NCBI RefSeq assembly: GCF_029887875.1
Contig: NZ_JARXRM010000019.1
Span: 193,217 to 257,216 of the forward strand
Direction of reading: 5' to 3'
DNA from: Luteimonas endophytica
GTDB lineage: Bacteria; Pseudomonadota; Gammaproteobacteria; Xanthomonadales; Xanthomonadaceae
DNA length: 64,000 nucleotides
The position numbers and the translations under genes were made by a program. The notes under the pieces are model-generated. The model saw only the letters and a list, made by a program, of their open reading frames with translations, made no database searches and was not told the DNA's origin. Of the stretch, positions 28,301 to 39,973 are shown piece by piece. Numbering within the stretch: the stretch's first letter is position 1; each line of letters opens with the position of its first letter.

Positions 28301-29694
28301 CGCTCCCTCCCCGCTTCCTGCAATCGCCGCGAAAGCGGCGATAGCAGGTACTCGATGATGCGGCGATCACCGGTCTTGATCTCCGCAGTCGCGGCCAACC
28401 CGGGTGCGAGCGCAGTGCGCTTGCCGCCGATGTCGATCCAGGCCTGCTTCAAACGCACGCGTGCCGGGTACAGAAGTCCGTCCTTCTCGGTCTGTACCGC
28501 GTCGCGGCCGACGTGTTCGACCACGCCCTCGACCACGCCGTAGCGCGTGAACGGATAGGCCTCGAACTTCACCTCGACCGCCTGGCCGGCGTGAACAAAG
28601 CCGGCATCCTTGTTGGGCACCATCGCGTCCACGACCAACTCCCCTTCGTTCGGCACCACCACCATGAGCGGGTCAGCGGGCTTGACCACGCCTCCGACGG
28701 TGTGGATCTGGAGCTGCTGCACGACTCCGGCGACCGGCGCATTGAGTACCGTACGCCCGGCACGTTCCGCGGCCTTCTTCAGCTCCTCGGCTCGCAGGGC
28801 ACGCGCGGCCTCGGCCTCGATCAGCGCGTCGAGCGCCTCGCGCAGGAATTCGCTCTCGGTTCTCGCCAGTTGCTCGCCTGCGGCACGTTCGCCGGCACGC
28901 GATTTCACGCTCTCCTCTCGCCGGATCGCCAGGTCCTGGCGCATGCCCACCAGGCGCTCCCTGACTTCTGAAACCTGCATCCTCGGAACGTAGTTGTCCC
29001 GGCTGAGCGCTTCGAGCCTGGCGTGCTGGTCGGTGACCATCGGCAGTTGCTCCTCGAGCTTTGCGACCTCGGCGAACACCATGCCCACGTCCCCCTGGCG
29101 CTGCGCGACCTCCTGACGCAGTGCTGCGCGGGAGGTCTCGTATTCCCGAATCTTTGCGGACACCAGCGCGCCCTGGATGCCCGCGACGTCGGCAGGCGCC
29201 GTGGGCGGGGCAATGAAGGTGTTGCCCTTGCCCGTGGCGTAGTCGACCAGGGCGCGGGTGCGGGCCACGTCGAGCTCGGCTGTGGCCAGCGCCTGGCGCG
29301 CCTGCTCCACCTCGGCTTTGCTGACGGTCGGGTCCAGTTCCACCAGCGGCTGCCCAGCCGCCACGCTCTGGCCCTCCACCACATGTATCGCCCGGACTAC
29401 CCCATAGTCCGACGGCTGGATCGTCTTCACGCTGCCGCGCGGCGTGACCTTCCCACTGGCCGCGGCCACCATATCCACCTTCCCCAGGCACGCCCAGACC
29501 ATGGCGATTAACAGGAACGCGATCAGCGCCCACAGCACCGCGCGGCCGGCCGGGTTCGGCGGGCTTTCCAGGATCTCGAGCGCTGCGGGCAGAAACTCCG
29601 GCTCGGCTGCGGGCCTGCGCGTGTCGCACTGGTCCCGCTCCAGGCGCAGGCTCTCGCGCAGGACTTCCCAATGCCGTCTCAGTCCTTCGAGCAT
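28297..29694 (-). CDS. HlyD-family periplasmic adaptor of a type I secretion system
   Basis: 465 residues: short cytoplasmic N-terminus, one membrane helix (AVLWALIAFLLIAMVWACLG, ~50-70), then lipoyl/barrel-sandwich halves (SVKTIQPSDYGVVRAIHVVEG and TVLNAPVAGVVQQL) around a long coiled coil (~115-320), and a C-terminal beta-barrel with VEVKFEAYPFTRYGVVEG. This is the standard membrane-fusion protein that links the ABC exporter to TolC. It starts 18 bp after the hlyB-type gene and overlaps the next gene by four bases. No TolC gene is in the window, so the outer-membrane channel must be encoded elsewhere. GC is host-like. Confidence 0.93.
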   Translation of the reverse strand: MLEGLRRHWEVLRESLRLERDQCDTRRPAAEPEFLPAALEILESPPNPAGRAVLWALIAFLLIAMVWACLGKVDMVAAASGKVTPRGSVKTIQPSDYGVVRAIHVVEGQSVAAGQPLVELDPTVSKAEVEQARQALATAELDVARTRALVDYATGKGNTFIAPPTAPADVAGIQGALVSAKIREYETSRAALRQEVAQRQGDVGMVFAEVAKLEEQLPMVTDQHARLEALSRDNYVPRMQVSEVRERLVGMRQDLAIRREESVKSRAGERAAGEQLARTESEFLREALDALIEAEAARALRAEELKKAAERAGRTVLNAPVAGVVQQLQIHTVGGVVKPADPLMVVVPNEGELVVDAMVPNKDAGFVHAGQAVEVKFEAYPFTRYGVVEGVVEHVGRDAVQTEKDGLLYPARVRLKQAWIDIGGKRTALAPGLAATAEIKTGDRRIIEYLLSPLSRRLQEAGRER

Positions 29695-29712
29695 TCTGGC
29701 TTCCTTCTGGGC

Positions 29713-31896
29713 TCAGGAGAGCTGCACGCCCGCCGGAGCGGGAAGTCCCATCTGTTTCGTATACAGCGAGGCGTAGCGTCCCTCGCTCCTGAGAAGCTCC
29801 TCGTGCGTGCCCGCCTCGACGACGCGGCCGCGCTCGAGAGTGACGATCCGGTTGGCCAGGCGCACCGCGGAGAGTCGATGGGCGATGATGATCACCGTGC
29901 GGCCCACCGCCATGTTGCGCAGGTTGGCCTGGACGATTTCCTCGCTTTCCGCGTCTAGCGCCGACGTCGCTTCGTCGAAGATCAGAATTCGTGGGTCGGT
30001 GACCAGCGCCCGGGCGATCGCGATCCGCTGGCGCTGCCCGCCGGACAGGTTGCCCCCACGCTCGTCGATGGGTGCGTCGTAAGCCTCCGGCAACTCGAGT
30101 ATGAAGTCGTGGGCCCCGGCCAGCTTCGCCGCCTCGATCACCTGGGCCATCGGCATGGCCGGATCGGCCAGGGCGATGTTTTCCCGGACGCTGCGGTTGA
30201 ACAGCAGGCTCTCCTGGAGTACGACCCCGATCTGGCGCCGCAGCCAGGATGGGTCCACCATCGACAGATCGACGCCGTCCACCAGCACGCGGCCACGTTC
30301 GGGCACATGCAGCCGTTGGATCAGCTTGGTGAGGGTCGATTTACCCGATCCTGACGGGCCCACCACGCCGATGACCTCGCCCGGCGCGATGTCCAGATCG
30401 ACGTCGCTCAACACCTCCGGACCGTCCGGCCGATAACGGAAGCCGACCCGCTCCAGCCGGACCCGTCCTTCCATCGCCGGCAGGGTCGCACGTGAAGGAG
30501 AGACCGACGGCTCGGTTGGAGAATTCAGGATGTCGCCCAGTCGGTCTACCGCGATGCGCGCCTGCTGGAAGTCCTGCGCCAGCTGGGCCATGCGCAGCAC
30601 CGGCCCGGCCACCTGCCCCGCCAGCATGTTGAAGGCCACCAGCTCACCCACCGTCAGCCTGCCGTCGATCACCAGCCTTGCGCCGAAAAACAGCAGCGCC
30701 ACGGTAGCCAGCTTGTGGATCAGCTGGATCGCCTGCGATCCCCAATTGGCGATCATGCGCGCCTTGAAGCTGGCCTGGATGTAGCCGGCAAGCTGCTGGT
30801 CCCAGCGATTCTGCATCTGGGGCTCGACGGCCATCGCCTTGAGCGTCTCCACCCCGGTCACCGACTCGACCAAGAAAGACTGGTTCTCGGCACCGCGGAC
30901 GAACTTCTCGTCCAGCCTGCGCTTCAGCAGCGGCCCGACCACTGCGACCACGATTGCATACAGCGGCAGCGTGATCAGCACGACCAACAGCAGGGTCGGG
31001 CTGTAGAGCCACATCACCGCGAGGAACACGATGGTGAAGAAGAGGTCCAGCACCACTGTCTGCGCGGAGGAGGTCAAGAACTCACGAATAGTCTCCAGTT
31101 CGCGCACGCGCGCAACCGAATCGCCGACCCGCCGGGCCTGGAAGTACGCCAGAGGCAGATGCGTGAGATGGGAAAAGAGCTTGGATCCAAGCTCGGCGTC
31201 CACCCGGCTGGTTGTGTGCGACAACAGGTAGGTACGCAGCCCCCCCATCACAACGTCGAACAGCGACACCACCAGGAGACCGATCGCCAGGATTTCCAGC
31301 GTGGTGATGCCTTTGTGCACCAGCACCTTGTCGATCACCACCTGGAAGAACAATGGCGTAATCAACGCAAGGATCTGCAGAAAGAAGGAGACGATCAGCA
31401 CGTCCCGGAGCAGGCTGCGATATTTGACCAGCGCCGGGATGAACCAGCTCACGTCGAATGCGCGGGCTGGCCCAGCCATGCGCTCGCGGGTGGTCATCAA
31501 CAGCAGACGTCCGGCGTAATCCTTGGCGAACTCCTCGCGCTCCAGCGTCTCCGGTCGCTCCTGCGTCGGATCGAAGACCAGGACGCGTTGCTCGTCGGCC
31601 TTCAACAGCAGGATGCAGCGATCGCCGGTTAGCCAGGCGATTGCAGGAAGGGGATATCCGGGTAGCTTCGTCGTGTCGGCATCGACCAAACGCGCTCTAA
31701 CATCCAGCCGTTTAGCGAGCCGGAGCAAGTCGGTTGGTTCGGGGGTTTCTCGACCCTTGCCCAGGAGATGGGCGAGTTGATCCGGGTCAGCAGGACGACC
31801 TAGATACCCGAGCAGCGCGACGAAGCAAGCCAGAGTATGCCCGTCCGCAATCGGCGCTGAGCCTTCGACCGTTCCCGGTCCGCAATCCTTCTGCAT
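29713..31896 (-). CDS. HlyB-type ABC exporter with degenerate C39-like domain
   Basis: 727 residues from the ATG at 31896 (an in-frame ATG at 31923 would leave only ~11 bases of leader after the predicted promoter). Residues ~15-135 form a C39-peptidase-like domain in which the catalytic-cysteine position reads His (GHTLACFVALLGYLG aligned to DCGAACLAMVLGYYG). It should therefore be a non-cleaving substrate-binding domain as in HlyB. Six membrane helices follow (~150-440), then an ATPase domain with Walker A GPSGSGKST, signature LSGGQRQR, Walker B RILIFDEATSALD and the H-loop in IIAHRLS. It exports the RTX protein in one step through HlyD and TolC. First gene of the operon. Confidence 0.93.
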   Translation of the reverse strand: MQKDCGPGTVEGSAPIADGHTLACFVALLGYLGRPADPDQLAHLLGKGRETPEPTDLLRLAKRLDVRARLVDADTTKLPGYPLPAIAWLTGDRCILLLKADEQRVLVFDPTQERPETLEREEFAKDYAGRLLLMTTRERMAGPARAFDVSWFIPALVKYRSLLRDVLIVSFFLQILALITPLFFQVVIDKVLVHKGITTLEILAIGLLVVSLFDVVMGGLRTYLLSHTTSRVDAELGSKLFSHLTHLPLAYFQARRVGDSVARVRELETIREFLTSSAQTVVLDLFFTIVFLAVMWLYSPTLLLVVLITLPLYAIVVAVVGPLLKRRLDEKFVRGAENQSFLVESVTGVETLKAMAVEPQMQNRWDQQLAGYIQASFKARMIANWGSQAIQLIHKLATVALLFFGARLVIDGRLTVGELVAFNMLAGQVAGPVLRMAQLAQDFQQARIAVDRLGDILNSPTEPSVSPSRATLPAMEGRVRLERVGFRYRPDGPEVLSDVDLDIAPGEVIGVVGPSGSGKSTLTKLIQRLHVPERGRVLVDGVDLSMVDPSWLRRQIGVVLQESLLFNRSVRENIALADPAMPMAQVIEAAKLAGAHDFILELPEAYDAPIDERGGNLSGGQRQRIAIARALVTDPRILIFDEATSALDAESEEIVQANLRNMAVGRTVIIIAHRLSAVRLANRIVTLERGRVVEAGTHEELLRSEGRYASLYTKQMGLPAPAGVQLS

Positions 31897-31940
31897 GGCA
31901 CCCCCCCGATGCCAATGCGCCATCCCTTTGGCGCTGACGG

Positions 31941-31968
31941 ATCATACTCGGCCGGTGGGCGGTGTCAA
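31941..31968 (-). promoter_or_regulatory. Strong sigma70-like promoter of the RTX/type I secretion operon
   Basis: On the minus strand, TTGACA (31968-31963), a 16-base spacer, and TATGAT (31946-31941). Both hexamers are at or one base from consensus. Transcription would start near 31934, leaving a ~38-base leader to the ATG at 31896, which helped choose that start. Confidence 0.65.
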
Positions 31969-32264
31969 AGGTTATTTTCCCTATCGCTGGGGCTGGCCCG
32001 GGTCAGGCTCCCGGCGCCGTTGACACCCGCATAATCCGGACAGCATCTACCATGTGCTCAAGCGTCCATCGCTGGGCAAGGTGTGGCCAGGGCTCATCCC
32101 GGAGCGGATCGGGCTAAGCCAAACCAGCATCAAGTCGGTCCGGTGGGGAGATGGTCGCGGATCCGGCCCCGCTACTACAGGTTTTCGGCAAGAGTCCGCT
32201 GTCGCTCCCTCCCCCGGACTCCACTTCCGTACGTGGGGAGCGATTGGAGCTGAGTGGAATCCAG
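31969..32264. other. Intergenic region with no recognised gene
   Basis: Spacer between the divergent secretion operon and ybaL. A plus-strand frame here (HVLKRPSLGKVWPGLIPERIG..) is open but matches no family I know and has no clear start signal. TTGACA at about 32,020 is followed after only five bases by ATAAT, so it is not a normal promoter. Nothing else is seen. Confidence 0.4.
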
Positions 32265-33965
32265 ATGCCGCACGACATCTCCCTGATCTCCATGCTGTGC
32301 GTCGGCTTCGTGCTGGCGTTCGTGCTCGGACTGGCCGCGCAGCGGCTGCGGCTTTCGCCGCTGGTCGGGTACCTGGCCGCCGGGGTCATCGCCGGGCCCC
32401 ATACACCCGGCTTCATCGCCGACCAGGAACTGGCGCCGCAGCTGGCCGAGATCGGCGTGATCCTGCTGATGTTCGGCGTCGGCCTGCATTTTTCGCTGCG
32501 GGACCTGATGGCCGTGCGCAGGATCGCGCTGCCCGGCGCGGTCGCGCAGATCGTCGTGGCCACCCTGCTGGGCCTGGGCCTGGGCGAATACCTCGGCTGG
32601 TCGCACGGCGCCTCGCTGCTGTTCGGGCTGGCGCTGTCGGTCGCCAGCACCGTGGTGCTGCTGCGCGCGCTGGAGGACCGGCGCCTGATCGAGAGCGATC
32701 GCGGCCGGATCGCGGTCGGCTGGCTGATCGTCGAGGACCTGGCGATGGTGCTCGCGCTGGTGCTGATCCCGGCGTTGTCCGGAGCGCTGGGCGGCCAGGA
32801 CAGCGAGCCCGGCGCCAGCCTCTCCACCACCCTGCTGATCACCCTGGTCAAGGCGGGCGCGTTCGTGGCGTTGATGCTGCTGGTGGGCCGCCGGGTGATC
32901 CCGTGGATCCTGGAGCGGGTGGCCGGCACCGGCTCGCGCGAGCTGTTCACCCTCGGCGTGCTGGCCATCGCCATGGGCGTGGCGTTCGGCGCGGCCGAGC
33001 TGTTCGGGGTGTCGTTCGCGCTGGGCGCGTTCTTCGCCGGCATGCTGCTCAACGAGTCGGAATTCAGCCACAAGGCGGCCAACGACTCGCTGCCGCTGCG
33101 CGATGCGTTCGCGGTGCTGTTCTTCGTCTCGGTGGGCATGCTGTTCGATCCGGGCATCCTGCTGGAGCGGCCGCTCGAGGTGCTGGCGACCTTCCTGATC
33201 ATCGTGTTCGGCAAGTCTGCCGCGGCGTGGGGCATCGTGCGCCTGTTCGGCCGCCCCAACTCGACGGCGCTGACGATCTCGGCGAGCCTGGCGCAGATCG
33301 GCGAGTTCTCCTTCATCCTCGCCGGCCTGGGGCTGTCGCTCGGGATACTGCCGGCGGAAGGCCACGACCTGGTGATCGCCGGTGCGCTGCTTTCGATCAT
33401 GGTCAATCCGTTCCTGTTCAGCCTGCTCGACCGCTGGCAGGCGCGCGAGGACGCGCGCGACGCGGCGTTGCGCGTCCCCGAGCCGAAGGCGCCGCCGCTC
33501 GATATCGAGGGCCATGCGATCCTGGTCGGCTACGGGCGGGTCGGCAGCCAGCTCGCCGCGCTGCTGGCCGAACGCAAGGTGCCGCTGGTGGTGGTGGAGG
33601 AGGACACGAGCTTGGCCGCCACGGCGCGCGCGGCCGGCCTGCTGGTGGTCCGCGGCAACGCCGCCTCCGAGCAGGTGATGGCCGAGGCGCTGCCGGAGCG
33701 CGCGCGCATGGCGATCTTCGCCATTCCCCGCGCGCTGGAGGCCGGCGAGACCATCGCCCGGCTGCGCGCCGCCAACCCGGAGCTGAGCATCCTCGCCCGC
33801 GCCCACAGCGATGGCGAGGTGCGGCACCTGCTCGAGCACGGCGCCGATGCGGCGGTGCTGGCGGAGCGCGAACTGGCGTACTCGCTCTCGGAGATGGTGA
33901 TGGCGACGCCGCCGTTCCGCACGCTGCGCCCGGCGCCGTTCCAGACCACCCCGGCGCCCTCCTGA
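32265..33965 (+). CDS. ybaL: YbaL/KefB-type monovalent cation:proton antiporter with TrkA-N domain
   Basis: 566 residues starting MPHDISLISMLCVGFVLAF. About 12 membrane helices (1-385) hold the CPA2 motifs, for example RLSPLVGYLAAGVIAGPHTP, LIVEDLAMVLAL and FFVSVGMLFDP. A cytoplasmic Rossmann RCK/TrkA-N domain follows with ILVGYGRVGSQLAALL. Length and the N-terminal LAEIGVILLMFGVGLHFSLRD match E. coli YbaL. The start at 32265 was chosen because the family begins there; an in-frame GTG/ATG extension to 32151 has no homology-like content. The role is K+ or Na+/H+ exchange and possibly stress response. It is 5 bp from the sirtuin gene and probably co-transcribed with it. Confidence 0.9.
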   Translation: MPHDISLISMLCVGFVLAFVLGLAAQRLRLSPLVGYLAAGVIAGPHTPGFIADQELAPQLAEIGVILLMFGVGLHFSLRDLMAVRRIALPGAVAQIVVATLLGLGLGEYLGWSHGASLLFGLALSVASTVVLLRALEDRRLIESDRGRIAVGWLIVEDLAMVLALVLIPALSGALGGQDSEPGASLSTTLLITLVKAGAFVALMLLVGRRVIPWILERVAGTGSRELFTLGVLAIAMGVAFGAAELFGVSFALGAFFAGMLLNESEFSHKAANDSLPLRDAFAVLFFVSVGMLFDPGILLERPLEVLATFLIIVFGKSAAAWGIVRLFGRPNSTALTISASLAQIGEFSFILAGLGLSLGILPAEGHDLVIAGALLSIMVNPFLFSLLDRWQAREDARDAALRVPEPKAPPLDIEGHAILVGYGRVGSQLAALLAERKVPLVVVEEDTSLAATARAAGLLVVRGNAASEQVMAEALPERARMAIFAIPRALEAGETIARLRAANPELSILARAHSDGEVRHLLEHGADAAVLAERELAYSLSEMVMATPPFRTLRPAPFQTTPAPS

Positions 33966-33970
33966 TCCCA

Positions 33971-34735
33971 GTGCGGATCGCCCTGCTCAGCGGTGCCGGC
34001 ATGTCCGCCGAGAGCGGCATCTCCACGTTCCGCGATGCGCTGACCGGGCTGTGGGCGCGCTTCGATCCGCAGCGGCTGGCGACGCCCGAAGCCTTCGCCG
34101 CGGACCCGGCGCTGGTCTGGGGCTGGTACCGCTGGCGCGCGGCGCAGGTGGCGGCGGCACGGCCCAACGCCGGCCATGCCGGGATCGCGCGGCTGGAGGC
34201 GTCGGGACACCGGGTCGATGTGATCACCCAGAACGTCGACGACCTGCACGAGCGCGCCGGCTCCACCCGCGTGCTGCACCTGCATGGACGGCTGCTGGCG
34301 TCCAGGTGCGCGGATTGCGGCGCACGCCGCGCGCCGGACCCGATCCTCGGCGGACCGCCGCCGGCCGAAACCGGTGCGCCCGAGCCGCCGCCCCGCTGCG
34401 ACGCATGCGCGGGCAGCTATCGCCCGGACGTGGTCTGGTTCGGCGAGGCGTTGCCGCAGGCACCGTGGGAGGCCGCGTGCGCGGCGATCCAGGCTTGCGA
34501 GCTGCTGGTTGTGGTCGGCACCTCGGGGCTGGTGCAGCCCGCCGCCTCACTGCCCGGCCTGGCGCTGGCGCGCGCGGTTCCGGTGCTGGAGATCAATCCC
34601 GATGCCACCCCGCTGTCGGCGCGGGCCGATGCGCTGTGGCGGCTGCCCGCGAGCCGCGGCATCGCGGCCCTGGTGGCTCGCCTCGAGGCCGCCCCCGGAG
34701 GAGACCCGCGGGTCCTCGTCGCAGCAACCCCGTAG
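33971..34735 (+). CDS. Sirtuin NAD-dependent protein deacylase
   Basis: 254 residues from a GTG start. It has the NAD-binding GAGMSAESGISTFRD, TQNVDDLHERAGS, the catalytic histidine in LHGRLL, and a four-cysteine zinc knuckle (CADCGARR..RCDACAGSYRP), followed by VVWFGEALP and VVGTSGLVQPAA. This is the CobB/SIR2 class that removes acetyl or other acyl groups from lysines and produces nicotinamide and O-acyl-ADP-ribose. It follows ybaL by 5 bp. The stop codon TAG is part of a degenerate CATG-loop repeat that starts at its last codon. Confidence 0.93.
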   Translation: MRIALLSGAGMSAESGISTFRDALTGLWARFDPQRLATPEAFAADPALVWGWYRWRAAQVAAARPNAGHAGIARLEASGHRVDVITQNVDDLHERAGSTRVLHLHGRLLASRCADCGARRAPDPILGGPPPAETGAPEPPPRCDACAGSYRPDVVWFGEALPQAPWEAACAAIQACELLVVVGTSGLVQPAASLPGLALARAVPVLEINPDATPLSARADALWRLPASRGIAALVARLEAAPGGDPRVLVAATP

Positions 34736-34837
34736 ACGCGCGCCATGCGCGCGAGCGCCGGCACCGTCGGACGTGCCCGCAATGGCGGCCGCTCGGCCGC
34801 CACCAGCCGCGGCTTTCGCGCCATGAGCCGCTTCTAC
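34732..34837. repeat. CATG-loop palindromic repeat, degenerate copy
   Basis: GTAGACGCGCGCCATGCGCG on the left and GCGGCTTTCGCGCCATGAGC..CTTCTAC on the right, inverted around a spacer with its own GGCGGCCG/CGGCCGCC palindrome. Its first bases provide the sirtuin stop codon. Confidence 0.65.
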
Positions 34838-34868
34838 GAGCGTCGCGGAGCCGGGACTCGCCGGCCGG

Positions 34869-35771
34869 CTACGACAGCTGGGCGCGCAGCGCGTCCTCCA
34901 GGCGCGGGTGCAGGAACCGGAAGCCGAGCCGGGCCAGGCGCTCGGGCAGCACCCGCTGGCCGTCCAGCAGCAGGGTGGACATCTCGCCCAGCCCCAGCCG
35001 CAGCAGCGGCGCCGGCAGCGGCAGCAGCGCCGGCCGGCCCAGCGCACCGGCCAGCGCGGCGGTGAACCCGGCGTTGGTGACGGGCTGCGGTGCGGTGAGG
35101 TTGACCGGCCCCTCGGGCGCCTCGGCTTCGCCAGCGAGGTGCATGCGCAGCAGCATCCGCACCGCCTCCACCCAGTCTTCGCGCGCGATCCAGCTGATCG
35201 CTTGGGTGCCGTCGCCGAGCCGCCCGCCCAGCCCCAGCCGGAACGGCGGAAGCAGGCGCGCGAGCATGCCGCCATCCGGGTGCATCGCCACCCCGGTGCG
35301 CAACAGCAGCACGCTCACCCCCAGCGCCTGCGCCTCCAGCGCCGCCGCTTCCCAGCGTTCGCACAACTGGTGCACGAACTCGTCGTGGAAGCCGCTGTCC
35401 TCGGTCAAGGGCGCGTCGCCGCGGGCGCCGTACCAGCCGACCGCGGAGCCGCTCAGCAGCACCTGCGGGCGCCGGCGGCAGCCGGCCATCCACTCGAGCA
35501 GGCGCCGGGTCGGCTGCAGCCGGCTGTCCAGCAGTTCGCGCTTGCGCGCCGCGCTCCAGCGGCGTCCGGCGATGCCGGCGCCGGCCAGGTTGACCACCGC
35601 GTCCCAATGATCGTCCTGTCCGAGCGCGTCGTAGCCGCGCACCTCGACGTTCCCCGAATGGGCGATGCCCGGGGTGCGCGAGAGCCAGGTGACCGCGGCG
35701 CCGTCGTCCACCAGCCGCGCAGTGAGCGCCCCGCCGAGGAAACCGCTGCCCCCTGCGATCAGAACGCGCAT
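34869..35771 (-). CDS. TIGR01777-family NAD(P)-dependent epimerase/oxidoreductase
   Basis: 300 residues. N-terminal Rossmann fold with GGSGFLGGAL, then AVVNLAGAGIAGRRW, SGSAVGWYGARGD and PLTEDSGF, which are characteristic of the YfcH/TIGR01777 group. The C-terminal DUF1731 region ends in EMSTLLLDGQRVLPERLARLGF. It is an atypical short-chain dehydrogenase of unknown substrate. The ATG has a strong ribosome site (AGAGGAGG about 6 bases upstream). It is divergent from the MFS gene. Confidence 0.88.
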   Translation of the reverse strand: MRVLIAGGSGFLGGALTARLVDDGAAVTWLSRTPGIAHSGNVEVRGYDALGQDDHWDAVVNLAGAGIAGRRWSAARKRELLDSRLQPTRRLLEWMAGCRRRPQVLLSGSAVGWYGARGDAPLTEDSGFHDEFVHQLCERWEAAALEAQALGVSVLLLRTGVAMHPDGGMLARLLPPFRLGLGGRLGDGTQAISWIAREDWVEAVRMLLRMHLAGEAEAPEGPVNLTAPQPVTNAGFTAALAGALGRPALLPLPAPLLRLGLGEMSTLLLDGQRVLPERLARLGFRFLHPRLEDALRAQLS

Positions 35772-35946
35772 GCTTCACCTCCTCTGGTCGGCGGCACCGG
35801 CACGGTGCCGGCCGGCTGCGGCCCTGGCCACGATGCCGGTCACGCGCCACCGGCGAGTACAGCAGATCCGCGATCAACCCTCCGTCACGGCACGGTTCGC
35901 CTCGGGGTCACACAAACGATCGTGCAGCCGCGCTAGGCTTGCGGGG

Positions 35947-37236
35947 ATGCTGCAGACGATGCGTTCCATGCTCTCGCTGCTGTCCGGGGTGGCGCTGCTG
36001 CTGCTGGGCAGCGGCCTGCTCAACACCCTGATCCCGCTGCGCGCCAGCCGGATGGGCCATTCCGAGACCCTGATCGGCGGCTTCACCTCGGCCTACTTCG
36101 CCGGCTTCTTCGTCGGCACGTACCTGGCGCCGCGCCTGATCCGCCGCATCGGCCACATCCGCGCCTTCGCCTTCTACACCGCGGCGGCCGCCTGTGTGGT
36201 GCTGCTGCACGCGCTGAGCGCGGACCCGCTGCTGTGGCTGCTGGCGCGGCTGGCGCTGGGGGTGGCCCTGGTGGGGTTGTACACGGTGATCGAGAGCTGG
36301 CTCGGCGCGCAGGCCGAACCGCAGCAGCGGGGCCGGGCGTTCGCCACCTACATGGTGGTCAACCTGGGCGCGCTGGCGCTGGCGCAGCAGCTGCTGCGCT
36401 TCGAGGGCGGCGCAGACTTCGTGCTGTTCGTGGTGGTGGCGCTGCTGGTGTGCGCCGCCAGCCTGCCCGTGCTGCTCACCACCCAGGCGCTGCCGCAGCT
36501 GCAGCCGGCGCCGCGCCTGCACCTGCGCCGGCTGTTCGCGGCCGCGCCCACCGCCGGCACCGGCGCACTGCTGTCGGGCCTGGCGATGGGCGCGTTCTGG
36601 GGCCTGCTGCCGGCGTTCTTCATCCAGCGCGGCATGGGCGCGGCCCAGATCGGTACGCTGATGAGCGTCGCCATCCTCGGCGGCGCCGCCCTGCAATTCC
36701 CGCTGGGGCGGCTCTCCGACCGTCACGACCGCCGCTTCGCCCTGGCCCTGGTCGCCGCCGCCGCCTGCGTGATCGCCGCGCTGGTACCGATGTCGATGTC
36801 CTGGCCGGCCGTCACCACCGCGCTGATGTTCCTCTACGGCGGAATGGCGTTCTCGATCTATCCGATCGTGGTGGCGCACCTGCTCGACCATCTCCCGCCC
36901 GAGGACATGCTCTCGGCCAGCAGCAGCGTGCTGCTGCTCAACGGCGTCGGCTCGGCGATCGGCCCGCTGGCCGCTGGCCTGCTGATGGCGGCGATCGCCC
37001 CGGCGGCGCTGTTCGGCTGGTTCGCGCTGCTGCTGGGCAGCCTGGCGCTGTATGCCGGTTATCGCTACCAGGCGTTCCGCCGGGTCCAGACCCATGGGCC
37101 GGCGTTCGTGCCGATGCTGCGCACCACGCCGGCATCGCTGGAAATGCTGGCGGCCGAGGCCACCGAGCAGGCGGAGGCGGAGTCCGAACACCCGAAGCAG
37201 GACGGGACCGCCGCGCAGGAACGGCCCGCCCCGTAG
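35947..37236 (+). CDS. Major facilitator superfamily transporter (YcaD-like)
   Basis: 429 residues with 12 predicted membrane helices. Motifs include SLLSGVALLLLGSGLLNTLI, PLRASRMGHSETLIGGFTSA, the family loop RLIRRIGHIRA, and the second-half loop PLGRLSDRHDRR. The helix pattern resembles the YcaD/UMF group. The C-terminal tail (~30 residues) is acidic and cytoplasmic. The substrate cannot be predicted. The stop codon TAG is again provided by the GTAGGAG of the following repeat. Confidence 0.85.
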   Translation: MLQTMRSMLSLLSGVALLLLGSGLLNTLIPLRASRMGHSETLIGGFTSAYFAGFFVGTYLAPRLIRRIGHIRAFAFYTAAAACVVLLHALSADPLLWLLARLALGVALVGLYTVIESWLGAQAEPQQRGRAFATYMVVNLGALALAQQLLRFEGGADFVLFVVVALLVCAASLPVLLTTQALPQLQPAPRLHLRRLFAAAPTAGTGALLSGLAMGAFWGLLPAFFIQRGMGAAQIGTLMSVAILGGAALQFPLGRLSDRHDRRFALALVAAAACVIAALVPMSMSWPAVTTALMFLYGGMAFSIYPIVVAHLLDHLPPEDMLSASSSVLLLNGVGSAIGPLAAGLLMAAIAPAALFGWFALLLGSLALYAGYRYQAFRRVQTHGPAFVPMLRTTPASLEMLAAEATEQAEAESEHPKQDGTAAQERPAP

Positions 37237-37339
37237 GAGCGGCCCATGGCCGCGAAGGCTACGGGCGGTTCCGGCCGGGTTGGCGGCGGCTGCCGGTGCG
37301 GCCACCACGCCGGCTTTCGCGTGCATGGCACGCTCCTAC
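37233..37339. repeat. CATG-loop palindromic repeat, complete copy
   Basis: Left arm GTAGGAGCGGCCCATGGCCG, right arm GCGTGCATGGCACGCTCCTAC. The left arm is the GGCC flavour and the right arm the GTGC flavour. It lies between the MFS gene and clpB and contributes the MFS stop codon. Confidence 0.85.
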
Positions 37340-37387
37340 GGGAGCTCGACGCCTAAAGGGCGCGATTCGTCACGCGGGGGCGTTGGC

Positions 37388-39973
<2,586 letters not shown>

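Noticed and set aside
28149..28370. 73-codon minus-strand frame overlapping the hlyD/small-protein junction
   Set aside because: Out of frame with both genes, no ribosome site, no recognisable content.
32019..32035. TTGACA followed by ATAAT on the plus strand before ybaL
   Set aside because: The spacing is only five bases, so it cannot act as a -35/-10 pair.
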